A DNA stretch of 33,720 nt from Actinomycetes bacterium (lineage in GTDB: Bacteria > Actinomycetota > Acidimicrobiia > Acidimicrobiales > Bog-793), in assembly GCA_021809805.1 (NCBI GenBank), contig JAJZKA010000021.1:1-33720 (forward strand), given 5' to 3'. The notes under the pieces were generated by a model. It was not told the origin of the DNA and ran no database searches. It was given only the letters and a program-made list of their open reading frames with translations. Position numbers and translations under genes: made by a program. Of the stretch, positions 1 through 7,835 are shown in pieces; the first letter of the stretch is position 1; every line of letters starts with the position of its first letter.

Positions 1-1
1 G

Positions 2-1009
2 AGTCGCGCCGGGGTCAGCTTCCAGACGGCGAGCAAGGTCTTGAACGGCGGCAGCGTGCGCGTTTCGCCCGACACGGCGACGCGCATCGCCGACGCGGCT
101 CGCGAGCTCGGCTACTCGCCAAATAGTGTGGCGCGCAGCCTGGTCCGGCGCTCGACGATGACGATCGGTCTCGTCGCCGGCAGCCTGCACGACCCTGCCC
201 TCGCCGAGTTCGTGCTCGGTGCCGAGCTTGCGGCGCGCCAGCACGGCCTGTCGGTCCTCGTGTCGAACCTCACGGACGGCGCGCAGGAGGGCGCCGACGT
301 CGTCGAGGCGCTGATAGAGCGCCGCGTCGACGGCATCGTCGCTGCCGCCCCGCAGCTCGAGGAGGACGCTCGGGTCGCCGACTTGTTGCGGCGATTCGTC
401 CCCGCGGTCAGCCTGCACCATGTCGAGGGGGGAGGCATCCCGCTCGTTGGCTCGAGCCATCGCGAGGTGGCGGTGCTGGCGCTGCGCCACCTGCTCGAGC
501 TTGGTTGCCGGCGGATCGCGACGGTTGCGGGGCCGACGGGTCGCCGCGTCGTGCGGAGCCGGCTGCGGGGGGCGGCCGAGGTGATCGCTGCCGCGGGCAG
601 CGAGGTGGACGCAGGACTCGCCGAGGCGGACTGGACACCGGGCGGCGCGGCGCGGGCGACGGTCGAGCTCATCGAGCGGGAGCCGGGGCTCGATGCGGTG
701 TTCGTCCACAGCGACTTGATGGCGGTCGGGGTGTTTGACTCGCTGCACCGACTCGGCCGCCGAGTTCCTGACGACGTCGCTGTCGTGTCTTGTGACGACC
801 TCGCCTTCGCCGCCTATCTCCGACCGTCGCTGAGCACCATTCGCCTGCCGTTCCTCGATACCGGGGCGGCCGCCGTCGAGCTATTGCTGCGCCGCGTGGG
901 GGGCGAGCCCGTGCCTGCCGATCCGGTCCTGTTGCCGGTCGAGCTCGTGAGGCGGGACTCGACGGCGCGCCAGCTCGCGATTCAACCTCCAAGGAAGGGA
1001 AACGCATGA
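2..1009 (+). CDS. LacI-family transcriptional regulator (5' partial)
   Basis: The frame is open from the window edge, so the true start lies upstream. The first visible residues (SRAGVSFQTASKVLNGG) are the recognition part of a LacI-type helix-turn-helix, followed by the hinge-helix region (ELGYSPNSVARSLV) and a periplasmic-binding-protein-like effector domain ending in the usual C-terminal motifs (AVVSCDDLAFAAYLRPSLSTI). Such proteins bind palindromic operators as dimers and release them on sugar binding. The stop overlaps the start of the GH51 arabinofuranosidase gene as ATGA, so the two are probably co-transcribed and translationally coupled. Arabinose or an arabino-oligosaccharide is therefore a likely effector; that is inference from context. 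The DNA-binding domain is missing its first helix only because of the window boundary. Confidence 0.93.
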   Translation, partial: SRAGVSFQTASKVLNGGSVRVSPDTATRIADAARELGYSPNSVARSLVRRSTMTIGLVAGSLHDPALAEFVLGAELAARQHGLSVLVSNLTDGAQEGADVVEALIERRVDGIVAAAPQLEEDARVADLLRRFVPAVSLHHVEGGGIPLVGSSHREVAVLALRHLLELGCRRIATVAGPTGRRVVRSRLRGAAEVIAAAGSEVDAGLAEADWTPGGAARATVELIEREPGLDAVFVHSDLMAVGVFDSLHRLGRRVPDDVAVVSCDDLAFAAYLRPSLSTIRLPFLDTGAAAVELLLRRVGGEPVPADPVLLPVELVRRDSTARQLAIQPPRKGNA

Positions 1010-2475
1010 CCACCGTCAGCATCGATCTCCGGCGACCGATCGGCGAGCTGGACCGCCGCGTCTTCGGCGGCTTCGTCGAGCACCTGGGGCGTTGCATCTA
1101 TGGAGGGCTCTATGAGGAGGGCTCGCCGCTCGCCGACGAGCGGGGGTTCCGCCAGGACGTGCTCACGCTCTTGCGGGATCTGCGCCTCAGTGTGCTGCGC
1201 TGGCCAGGGGGGAACTTCGTCTCGAACTACCACTGGCAAGACGGCATCGGCCCCAAGGACGAGCGCCCGGTCCGTCCCGAGCTCGCTTGGGGCGGCACGG
1301 AGTCGAACCGTTTTGGGACCGATGAGTACATCGACTATTGCCGGGCGCTCGGTGCAGAGCCCTACATCTGCTTGAACATGGGCAGCGGCACGCTCGAAGA
1401 GGCGCTCGCTTGGGTCGAGTACTGCAACAGCGACCGCCCGACCTACTGGGCCGACCAGCGTCGGCGCAATGGCCATGAGGAGCCGCACGCCGTTTCGTGG
1501 TGGGGCCTTGGGAACGAGATCTACGGCGCCTGGCAGGTTGGCGCGATGTCGGCCGACGAGTACGTCGCCGAGGCGACGCGCTGGGCGCGTGCGATCAAGA
1601 TGATCGACCCGAAGGCCCGTCTTGTCTCCTGCGGCGAGCTCGGTTGGACCGATTGGGACATGCGCGTCATCGACGGGCTTGCCTCGCTGGTGGAGCTTCA
1701 CTCGATCCATCTCTACACGGGCTCGGAGGAGTACTGGACGAACGTCCTCACCCCTCACGCCGCCGAGCGCGCCATCGCTAGCGCCGCCACGGCGCTCCAG
1801 CGCGCCGCGTACGCCCAGCGCCTCGCGCAGCCGCCGCGCCTTGTCTATGACGAGTGGAACGTGTGGTTCCGCAACATGACCGGAGCGCTCGAGGAGCGCT
1901 ACGCCTTCCACGACGCGCTGGCAGTCGGTACCTACCTCAACATCTTCGTGCGCAACTGCGCCTGGGTGAAGATGGCGAACCTCGCCCAGATGGTGAACGC
2001 GATCGCACCGATCGTGACGACGCCCGAGGCCGCTGTCGTCCAGCCCATCTACTACCCGTTCCTGCTGGCCTCGAGTGGGCATCAGGCGGTTGCGATCGAC
2101 GCCTACGTGGACGGTGCCACCATCGAAGCGCCCGCCGAGCTCGTCACGCGCTGGCCGCACCGCCTCGATGGCCTCGGTCCCTTCGACCTCGTCGACGTCG
2201 CGGCAACCTGTGATGTGGCGCGCTCCAAGGTGGCGCTCAGCATGGTAAACCGCTCAGAACACGCCGAGCAGGTCGACGTCGTGCTCCGTCAGGGTGTCTT
2301 CGCTGCCGACGCCACCGTGCGCTGCGTGACCGGGGACGGCTCTCCTGCGTCGGTGCCCGGCGTCGAAGCGGCCCAGGTCTCAGAAGGCAGCGCCCCGCAC
2401 AAGGACGCCACCGTGTCGGTCACCTTGCCACCGCGCTCGTATGTTCTCATGGAGGCTCGCGTCGGCGGTGCGTAG
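1006..2475 (+). CDS. abfA: Alpha-L-arabinofuranosidase, glycoside hydrolase family 51
   Basis: The 489-residue protein matches GH51 intracellular arabinofuranosidases in length and layout: a (beta/alpha)8 barrel then a C-terminal beta domain. The acid/base glutamate is E171 in GLGNEIYG and the nucleophile is E283 in VYDEWNVW. The substrate-site motif RWPGGNFVSNYHWQDGIGP lies near residues 65-83. No signal peptide is visible, so it should act in the cytoplasm, releasing L-arabinose from imported arabino-oligosaccharides. It starts at ATG 1006, overlapping the regulator stop, with an AAGGAAGGGAAACGC ribosome-binding region. It is followed by the sugar ABC transporter and, further down, araB, araA and araD. 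Family assignment is firm; preference for arabinan versus arabinoxylan fragments cannot be read from sequence. Confidence 0.95.
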   Translation: MTTVSIDLRRPIGELDRRVFGGFVEHLGRCIYGGLYEEGSPLADERGFRQDVLTLLRDLRLSVLRWPGGNFVSNYHWQDGIGPKDERPVRPELAWGGTESNRFGTDEYIDYCRALGAEPYICLNMGSGTLEEALAWVEYCNSDRPTYWADQRRRNGHEEPHAVSWWGLGNEIYGAWQVGAMSADEYVAEATRWARAIKMIDPKARLVSCGELGWTDWDMRVIDGLASLVELHSIHLYTGSEEYWTNVLTPHAAERAIASAATALQRAAYAQRLAQPPRLVYDEWNVWFRNMTGALEERYAFHDALAVGTYLNIFVRNCAWVKMANLAQMVNAIAPIVTTPEAAVVQPIYYPFLLASSGHQAVAIDAYVDGATIEAPAELVTRWPHRLDGLGPFDLVDVAATCDVARSKVALSMVNRSEHAEQVDVVLRQGVFAADATVRCVTGDGSPASVPGVEAAQVSEGSAPHKDATVSVTLPPRSYVLMEARVGGA

Positions 2476-2605
2476 GGCAGACAAGCAGTCGAACACCTTC
2501 ACAGTCGGCGAAGGGGGCGCCGGAGCGATCTCAACACCAACCGCTCGGCCAACGGTGCACGGCCGGTCGGCTCAACCACAACAACAAGAACAGGGGGAGC
2601 ACCAA
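2476..2605 (+). promoter_or_regulatory. Leader region before the sugar-binding protein gene
   Basis: This 130-bp gap separates the arabinofuranosidase stop from the ATG of the binding protein. Its last 35 bases are A/C-rich and look unstructured (ACAACAAGAACAGGGGGAGC), ending in a strong Shine-Dalgarno (GGGGGAG, 2594-2600) five bases before ATG 2606. That arrangement fits a highly translated binding protein. I see no clear -10/-35 pair and no copy of the palindrome found before araA. Whether a separate promoter lies here is open. Confidence 0.35.
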
Positions 2606-4000
2606 ATGCAAACAAGCAAGAATCCGAACCACCGGCGCCGCCGGCTCGGGATTTCGGGGGCCGCGGTCGGCCTGGCGAGTCTCGGCATGTTGGCGACGGC
2701 GGTCTCGGGCGCAGCGTCCGCGTCGACCACGCGGGCGAACAAGACCGCCCACAAGACCGTCACGCGCGCCGCCAATGGCTGTGCAACGGGCGCCGTGCCG
2801 ATTACGTTTTGGGCCTGGGTGCCCGGCATGAACCGCCTCGTCAAGCAGTACAACACGAGCCAGTCCAAGGTCTGCGTCACGCTGGACGACGTGGGCGCGG
2901 GCAACCCCGAGTACGTCAAGCTTGCCGAGGCCCTCAAGTCCGGCACCGGCGCGCCCGACGTCGCCGAGGTCGAGTACGACGAGCTGCCGTCCTTCGAGGT
3001 CACCCACAACGTCGTCAACCTTGCGAAGTACGGGGCCAATAAGTACAAGAAGTACTTCGACCCGTGGGCATGGAAGGAAGTCAGCCAGGGATCGGCCGTC
3101 TACGCCATGCCGGGCGACGCCGGCCCGATGGGCTTCTATTACAACGCGAAGCTCTTCGCGAAGTACCACCTGACGATCCCCCACACCTGGGCCCAGTTCG
3201 CCGCTGACGCCGCCAAGCTCCACAAGGAGAACCCGAAGGCGTACCTGACGAACTTCGCGGCCACGGACCTGCAGTGGGTCCTCAGCCTGATGAGCCAGGA
3301 CAACGCCTTCCCGTTCAAGTACACGGGCGGCAGCAACGTCACCATCGACTTCACCGGCAAGAAGCAGATGGCCTTTGCGAACTTCTGGCAGAAGATGCTT
3401 GGCGCCCATCAGCTGAACGGCATCCCGGACGTGACCGCCCAGTCCTTCGGGGCGATGGACCGCGGCGTCGACCTCAGCTGGCTGAGCTCGGCGTGGGGCC
3501 CCTCGTACTTCGCACCGGACGCCAAGCAGTCCATCGGTAACTGGCGCACCGCGGCGATGCCGCAGTGGCAGGCGGGTCAGCACGTGGCAGCCAACTGGGG
3601 CGGCTCGTCGTACCCCGTGTTCTCGACGAGCAAGCACCCGGCCCAGGCCGCGGCGTTCTCGGAGTGGCTGAACGGCACGAGCGCGGCGTGGAAGACCGAG
3701 GTGACGGCCCCGTCGTCACTCTTCCCGACGTTCAAGCCCGAGCTCAACAGCCCTGCCTTCGCGAACATCACGGTGCCGATTTCGGGCCCGTCGCACCCGA
3801 ACACCGTGTTCGGTGAGGCCGGCAAGAACGCGGCCGCCGTGTCGTGGCCGCCGTTCATGACCGAGGCGCTGACGCTGTCGGGGACGACGTTCGCCGGCGT
3901 CCTGAACGGCAAGGAGAGCCTGCCGCAGGCCTTCAAGACCTTCCAGGGCCAGCTCGTCAAGTACGCCAAGCAGGAAGGCTTCACCGTCCACACGAACTAG
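2606..4000 (+). CDS. Sugar ABC transporter substrate-binding protein
   Basis: The 464-residue protein belongs to the extracellular solute-binding protein family 1 (MalE/UgpB-like). The N-terminus has a basic stretch (HRRRRLG, residues 9-15), a hydrophobic core to about residue 35 and a signal-peptidase-like AASA site near residue 39. There is no lipobox cysteine, unusual for an actinobacterial binding protein; the arginine run could allow Tat export. The mature part has PITFWAWVPGMNRLVKQYN and GTGAPDVAEVEYDELPSF, typical of the first lobe. Cys59 and Cys90 could form a disulfide. ATG 2606 is preferred over an upstream in-frame start because of its Shine-Dalgarno and the signal peptide. The two permeases follow, so it should deliver arabinose or arabino-oligosaccharides to them; the exact ligand is inferred from the neighbours. 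Confidence 0.92.
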   Translation: MQTSKNPNHRRRRLGISGAAVGLASLGMLATAVSGAASASTTRANKTAHKTVTRAANGCATGAVPITFWAWVPGMNRLVKQYNTSQSKVCVTLDDVGAGNPEYVKLAEALKSGTGAPDVAEVEYDELPSFEVTHNVVNLAKYGANKYKKYFDPWAWKEVSQGSAVYAMPGDAGPMGFYYNAKLFAKYHLTIPHTWAQFAADAAKLHKENPKAYLTNFAATDLQWVLSLMSQDNAFPFKYTGGSNVTIDFTGKKQMAFANFWQKMLGAHQLNGIPDVTAQSFGAMDRGVDLSWLSSAWGPSYFAPDAKQSIGNWRTAAMPQWQAGQHVAANWGGSSYPVFSTSKHPAQAAAFSEWLNGTSAAWKTEVTAPSSLFPTFKPELNSPAFANITVPISGPSHPNTVFGEAGKNAAAVSWPPFMTEALTLSGTTFAGVLNGKESLPQAFKTFQGQLVKYAKQEGFTVHTN

Positions 4001-4027
4001 ACCGGACGGCTGAGCAAAGTTCCCGCG

Positions 4028-4063
4028 GGGAGCGGGGCGGCGGGTGACCGCCGTCCCGCTCCC
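4028..4063 (+). terminator. Strong stem-loop between binding protein and permease genes
   Basis: The arms 4028-4043 and 4048-4063 pair over 16 bp, with one G-U wobble, around a GTGA loop, which is a GNRA-type tetraloop. There is no T-run after it (AAATCAG follows), so it is not a classical rho-independent terminator. In binding-protein transporter operons such a hairpin commonly limits read-through into, or stabilises the message ahead of, the less needed permease genes. That role is inferred here. Confidence 0.6.
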
Positions 4064-4105
4064 AAATCAGGGTTGATGGCAGTGCCAAGCGAGGAGGGAG
4101 CGGCC

Positions 4106-4147
4106 ATGACGGGCCTGCAAGGGACAGACCAGCGAGCGCGACCGTGA
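4106..4147 (+). CDS. Possible 13-codon upstream ORF coupled to permease start
   Basis: An ATG at 4106 is preceded by a strong Shine-Dalgarno (GAGGAGGGAG, 4091-4100) and reads 13 codons (MTGLQGTDQRARP) to a TGA at 4145-4147. This stop overlaps the GTG start of the permease at 4144 as GTGA. The permease start itself has no good Shine-Dalgarno, so ribosomes may load at the short ORF and re-initiate. The peptide resembles nothing I know. The alternative is chance, or a frameshift hiding a longer permease N-terminus. Confidence 0.35.
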   Translation: MTGLQGTDQRARP

Positions 4148-5115
4148 GCATCACCGGCACGCTGCGGACCGTGCGGGGGAGGGCGCTCCGGTCGAGCGAC
4201 GCGCAGCGTCCCGTCGAGCCGGGCCACTCGCACACCAACTGGGTGCAGCAACGAGACGGGCGCGGCATCTGGTTCGTCGTGCCCTTCGTGATCGCGTTCA
4301 TCCTTTTCACGCTGGTGCCGGTGGGTTATTCGATCTACACGAGCCTGTACAACACCCGCCTGATCGGCGGCACGGTCTTCTCTGGCTTTCAGAACTACAC
4401 AGCCACGTTCCAGGCGGGCGCGTTCTGGTCGGGATTCATCCGCGTCATCATTTTCGGAGCGATCCAGATCCCGATCATGTTGGCGATCGCCTTCTTCTTT
4501 GCCACGATGTTCGACCTCGGCATCGCCAAATGGGGTGGAGCGTTCCGCACGATCTTCTTCATCCCCTTCGCCGTGCCGGCGGTCGTGGCGTCGGTGATGT
4601 GGTCCTTCCTCCTCGAGCCGCAATTCGGTCCCTTCACCCACTTCGCCAGCGCGCTCGGCTTCCAGGGCACGAACTTCCTTGGCACGAGCCTTATTTTTCC
4701 TACCCTGATCTTGATCGTGATCTGGGAGTGGACGGGCTACAACATGGTCATTCTCTTCACCGCGTTGAAGGCCGTTCCGAGGGAGGTCATCGAGGCGGCC
4801 GTGCTGGACGGCGCGTCGCTCGCCAAGGTGGTGCTGCGCGTCAAGCTTCCGCTCGTGCGCCCGGCGATCCTCGTCCTCGTCTTCTTGAACGCGATCGGTG
4901 CACTTCAGCTGTTCACGGAGCCACTCATCTTGCAGGCCTACGCGCCGCAGTCGATCTCGAACAACTGGACGCCGACGCTGTATCTCTACAACACCGCGAT
5001 CGGTGGCCAGCAGTACAACCTGGCCGCCGCCGGAGCGGTGATCTTCGGTCTCGTCATCGTCGTCGTGTCACTGGTGTCGCTGGTCAGCCGGCGCCGGAGA
5101 GGTGAGTTCGCATGA
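4144..5115 (+). CDS. Sugar ABC transporter permease (MalF-like)
   Basis: The 323-residue integral membrane protein is of the binding-protein-dependent transport permease family. A cytoplasmic N-terminal stretch is followed by a first membrane helix at about residues 42-65 and further helices near 98-122, 135-157, 183-209 and 240-262, plus a final one before the basic tail (SRRRRGEF). The EAA loop that contacts the ATPase is at residues 217-225 (EAAVLDGAS). The GTG start at 4144 is the most plausible upstream in-frame start, although its own ribosome-binding site is weak and it overlaps a 13-codon ORF. The stop overlaps the next permease as ATGA, so the two subunits would be made together. Confidence 0.93.
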   Translation: MSITGTLRTVRGRALRSSDAQRPVEPGHSHTNWVQQRDGRGIWFVVPFVIAFILFTLVPVGYSIYTSLYNTRLIGGTVFSGFQNYTATFQAGAFWSGFIRVIIFGAIQIPIMLAIAFFFATMFDLGIAKWGGAFRTIFFIPFAVPAVVASVMWSFLLEPQFGPFTHFASALGFQGTNFLGTSLIFPTLILIVIWEWTGYNMVILFTALKAVPREVIEAAVLDGASLAKVVLRVKLPLVRPAILVLVFLNAIGALQLFTEPLILQAYAPQSISNNWTPTLYLYNTAIGGQQYNLAAAGAVIFGLVIVVVSLVSLVSRRRRGEFA

Positions 5116-6077
5116 GCGTGATCAACCCAGGGGTAAGCGCGCCGAGCGCCACCAGGGCAGCGGCGCGGGCGCGGCGGCGCGAGGAGCGCGAGCTCGAGGC
5201 GGCGACGACGATCCGCATCTTCGGCATTCGCCGCCGGACCGTGGCCCTTGTCACCGGCCTGTGCATCCTCTTCGCGCTCTTCACCCTCGTGCCGATCGCG
5301 TGGATGCTGATCAATTCAACGAAGAATCAGGCGAACATCTTCGAGTCGTTCGGCTTTTGGTTCGCGCGTCCCTTCGTGCTCTTGCACAACTTCAAGATGC
5401 TCTTTGAGAACGTGGATGGGGACGGCACCTACATCCAGTGGCTCGGCAACACGGCGCTGTACGCGGGCCTCGGGGGGATCGGTGCGACGGCGTTGTCCGC
5501 GCTCGGCGGCTATGGCTTCGCGCACTTCAAGTTCCGCGGGTCCAAGCTCGCGTTCTCGCTTGTGCTTGCCGCGCTCTTGGTTCCGATTGCGGCGATCACG
5601 CTGCCGCTGTATTTCGTCTATGCCAAGGTCGGGCTGATCAACAACATCTGGGGGATGATCCTGCCGAGCATGGTGAGCCCGGTGGGCGTGCTGTTGATGC
5701 GGGTGTACGTGAGCGGCTCGGTGCCAAGGGAGCTGATCGACGCGGCGCGCCTCGATGGTGCCAGCGAGCCGCGCATCTTCTTCCGCCTCGCCGTGCCATT
5801 GATGGTGCCGGGGCTCACCACGGTGCTCTTGCTGAGCGTCGTCGGCATCTGGAACAACTACTTCCTGCCGCTCGTCATCTTCTCAAAGAACAGCATGTAT
5901 CCCCTCACTGAAGGGCTTGGCTTGTGGGCCTCGCACGCGTCGACGAGCGGCGACCAGAACATCTACCCGCTGCTCGTGATCGGCGGCTTCGTCACGATCA
6001 TCCCATCGATCGCACTGTTCTTGATCTTGCAGCGCTACTGGCGAGGAGGCGCCCTCCTTGGCAGCTTTGCCAACTGA
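5112..6077 (+). CDS. Sugar ABC transporter permease (MalG-like)
   Basis: The 321-residue protein is the second permease subunit. It has a basic cytoplasmic N-terminus (residues 1-42), a first membrane helix at about 44-68, several further helices, and the EAA loop at residues 210-218 (DAARLDGAS). The C-terminus is short (LQRYWRGGALLGSFAN), as in MalG-type carbohydrate permeases. It starts at ATG 5112 within the stop of the first permease. With the binding protein it makes an importer lacking its own ATP-binding subunit in this window, so a shared MsiK/MalK-type ATPase elsewhere is presumably used. Substrate is inferred from the surrounding arabinose genes. Confidence 0.93.
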   Translation: MSVINPGVSAPSATRAAARARRREERELEAATTIRIFGIRRRTVALVTGLCILFALFTLVPIAWMLINSTKNQANIFESFGFWFARPFVLLHNFKMLFENVDGDGTYIQWLGNTALYAGLGGIGATALSALGGYGFAHFKFRGSKLAFSLVLAALLVPIAAITLPLYFVYAKVGLINNIWGMILPSMVSPVGVLLMRVYVSGSVPRELIDAARLDGASEPRIFFRLAVPLMVPGLTTVLLLSVVGIWNNYFLPLVIFSKNSMYPLTEGLGLWASHASTSGDQNIYPLLVIGGFVTIIPSIALFLILQRYWRGGALLGSFAN

Positions 6078-6130
6078 GCACGGCGCAATCGGTCTTGCGC
6101 AGGACGCTGGTGCGGTCGTCGCGCGCTCAC

Positions 6131-6136
6131 TAGCGT
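6131..6136 (+). promoter_or_regulatory. Candidate -10 box upstream of araB
   Basis: TAGCGT fits the actinobacterial TAnnnT -10 pattern and lies 25 bases before the araB ATG, with the Shine-Dalgarno AAGGAGGAG (6150-6158) in between. No convincing -35 is seen. It sits in the only gap (84 bp) between the transporter and araB, so it may give araB its own transcript. Confidence 0.35.
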
Positions 6137-6161
6137 CGGCCGGTGAGCAAAGGAGGAGCCG

Positions 6162-7835
6162 ATGAGCCCGGCAACTGGTGGAGGCGACAGCCCGCTCAGC
6201 ATCGGCGTGGACTACGGCACCGAGTCCGGCCGCGTCCTGATCCTCGACCTGGTTTCGGGCGAGGAGCTCGGCATCGCCACGGTGCCGTATCGCCACGGGG
6301 TCATCGACCGCGAGCTTCCCGGGAGCGGAGCAGCCCTGCCGCCGGACTGGGCCTTGCAGCACCCGTCGGACTACCTCGAGGTGTTGACCGAGGGAATCCC
6401 TGCCGCGCTGTCGGCCTCGGGCGTGGACCCGAGCCGCGTGATCGGCATCGGGTTGGACTTCACCTCCTGCACGGTGCTGCCCTGTCGGAGCGACGGGACG
6501 CCGCTGTGCCTCGAGGAGCGCTTCGCCACGCGCCCGCATGCGTGGACCAAGCTGTGGAAGCACCACGCCGCCCAGCATGTGGCCGACCGGTTGAACGAGG
6601 TGGCTGCTGAACGCAACGAAGCGTTCCTTGCTCGCTACGGCGGCCGCATCTCCTCGGAGTGGTACTTCCCCAAGCTGATCCAGGTCTTCCTTGAAGACCG
6701 CGAGGTCTACGACGCGACGGACGCCTTCGTCGAAGCAACCGACTGGGTGGTCTGGAAGCTCACTGGCTCCCTCGCCCGGAGCGCCTGTGCGGCGGGCTAC
6801 AAGGCGTTGTGGTCCGCCACCGACGGCCTCCCACCTGCTGAGTACTTCGCCCAGGCCGTGCCCGGCTTCGACGATCCGGCCGCCAAGCTCGGACGCAACT
6901 TCATGGAGCTCGGCGGGCGCGCCGGAGCGCTGCAGTCCCCGCTGGCCGAGCGCCTCGGCCTGCCCGCGGGGATCGCCGTCGCGGTCGGCAACGTGGACTC
7001 GTTCGTCTCGGTACCGGGCTGTGGCGTCGGCGAGCCTGGGGTGTTCGTGAGCGTCGTCGGCACCTCTATCTGCGACATGGTGGTGCATCGAGACGAGGTA
7101 CTCCTCGAGGGCATCACGGGCGTGGTCCGCGATGGGATCGTGCCGGGGCTGTATGGCTATGAAGCCGGACAGCCTGCTGTTGGCGACATGTTCGCTTGGT
7201 ACGTCGACCGGTTGCTCGGCGGGTCCGGCGCGCGCTACGGCGAGCTCGAGGCGGCTGCGGCGACCCTATTGCCTGGCGAGAGCGGCCTCGTGGCGCTCGA
7301 TTGGTGGAACGGCAACCGCAGCGTCCTTGGAGACGCGGACCTCGCCGGGGCGGTGGTCGGGCTCAGCCTGCAGACGACGCCGAGCGAGCTGTACCGCGCG
7401 CTGCTCGAGTCGGTCGCCTACGGGGCGCGCACGATCATCGAGAACTTCGAATCCGGTGGCATGGCGCTCGCCCGCGTTGTTGCCTGCGGAGGCATCGCTG
7501 AAAAGAGCGAGCTGATGATGCAGCTCTTCGCGGACGTGAGCGGACTCGAGGTCGAGGTTGCGGGCTCGAGCCAGGTGCCAGCGCGCGGCTCGGCGCTGTT
7601 CGGCGCCGTGGCGGCGGGGCGCGACGCCGGTGGTTTTGCCGACATCGCCACCGCCACGGCCACCCTCGCGGTCCCTGCGGCGCGTACCTTCAAGCCCAAC
7701 GCCGAGGCCAAGGCTGTCTACGACCGGGTCTTCGCGCTCTACCGGTCGCTGCATGACACCTTGGGCCGGCGCGACGTCGGAGTCATGCATGAGCTGAAGG
7801 CGCTGCGGAGATCCCAGCGGGCGCCGGGGGCCTAG
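6162..7835 (+). CDS. araB: Ribulokinase
   Basis: The 557-residue FGGY-family kinase has the length of AraB. It phosphorylates L-ribulose to L-ribulose-5-phosphate with ATP in the cytoplasm. The first actin-like lobe starts with GVDYGTESGRVLI (residues 15-27), and GLDFTSCTVLP plus KLWKHHAAQHVADRLNE are typical of ribulokinases rather than xylulo- or glycerol kinases. The second lobe has VGTSICDMV, GYEAGQPAVGDMFAWYVD and the C-terminal VACGGIAEKSELMMQLFADV. ATG 6162 follows an excellent Shine-Dalgarno (AAGGAGGAG). Its stop overlaps the GTG of the next LacI-type regulator by one base, and araA and araD follow, so the three catabolic enzymes are together. Confidence 0.97.
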   Translation: MSPATGGGDSPLSIGVDYGTESGRVLILDLVSGEELGIATVPYRHGVIDRELPGSGAALPPDWALQHPSDYLEVLTEGIPAALSASGVDPSRVIGIGLDFTSCTVLPCRSDGTPLCLEERFATRPHAWTKLWKHHAAQHVADRLNEVAAERNEAFLARYGGRISSEWYFPKLIQVFLEDREVYDATDAFVEATDWVVWKLTGSLARSACAAGYKALWSATDGLPPAEYFAQAVPGFDDPAAKLGRNFMELGGRAGALQSPLAERLGLPAGIAVAVGNVDSFVSVPGCGVGEPGVFVSVVGTSICDMVVHRDEVLLEGITGVVRDGIVPGLYGYEAGQPAVGDMFAWYVDRLLGGSGARYGELEAAAATLLPGESGLVALDWWNGNRSVLGDADLAGAVVGLSLQTTPSELYRALLESVAYGARTIIENFESGGMALARVVACGGIAEKSELMMQLFADVSGLEVEVAGSSQVPARGSALFGAVAAGRDAGGFADIATATATLAVPAARTFKPNAEAKAVYDRVFALYRSLHDTLGRRDVGVMHELKALRRSQRAPGA

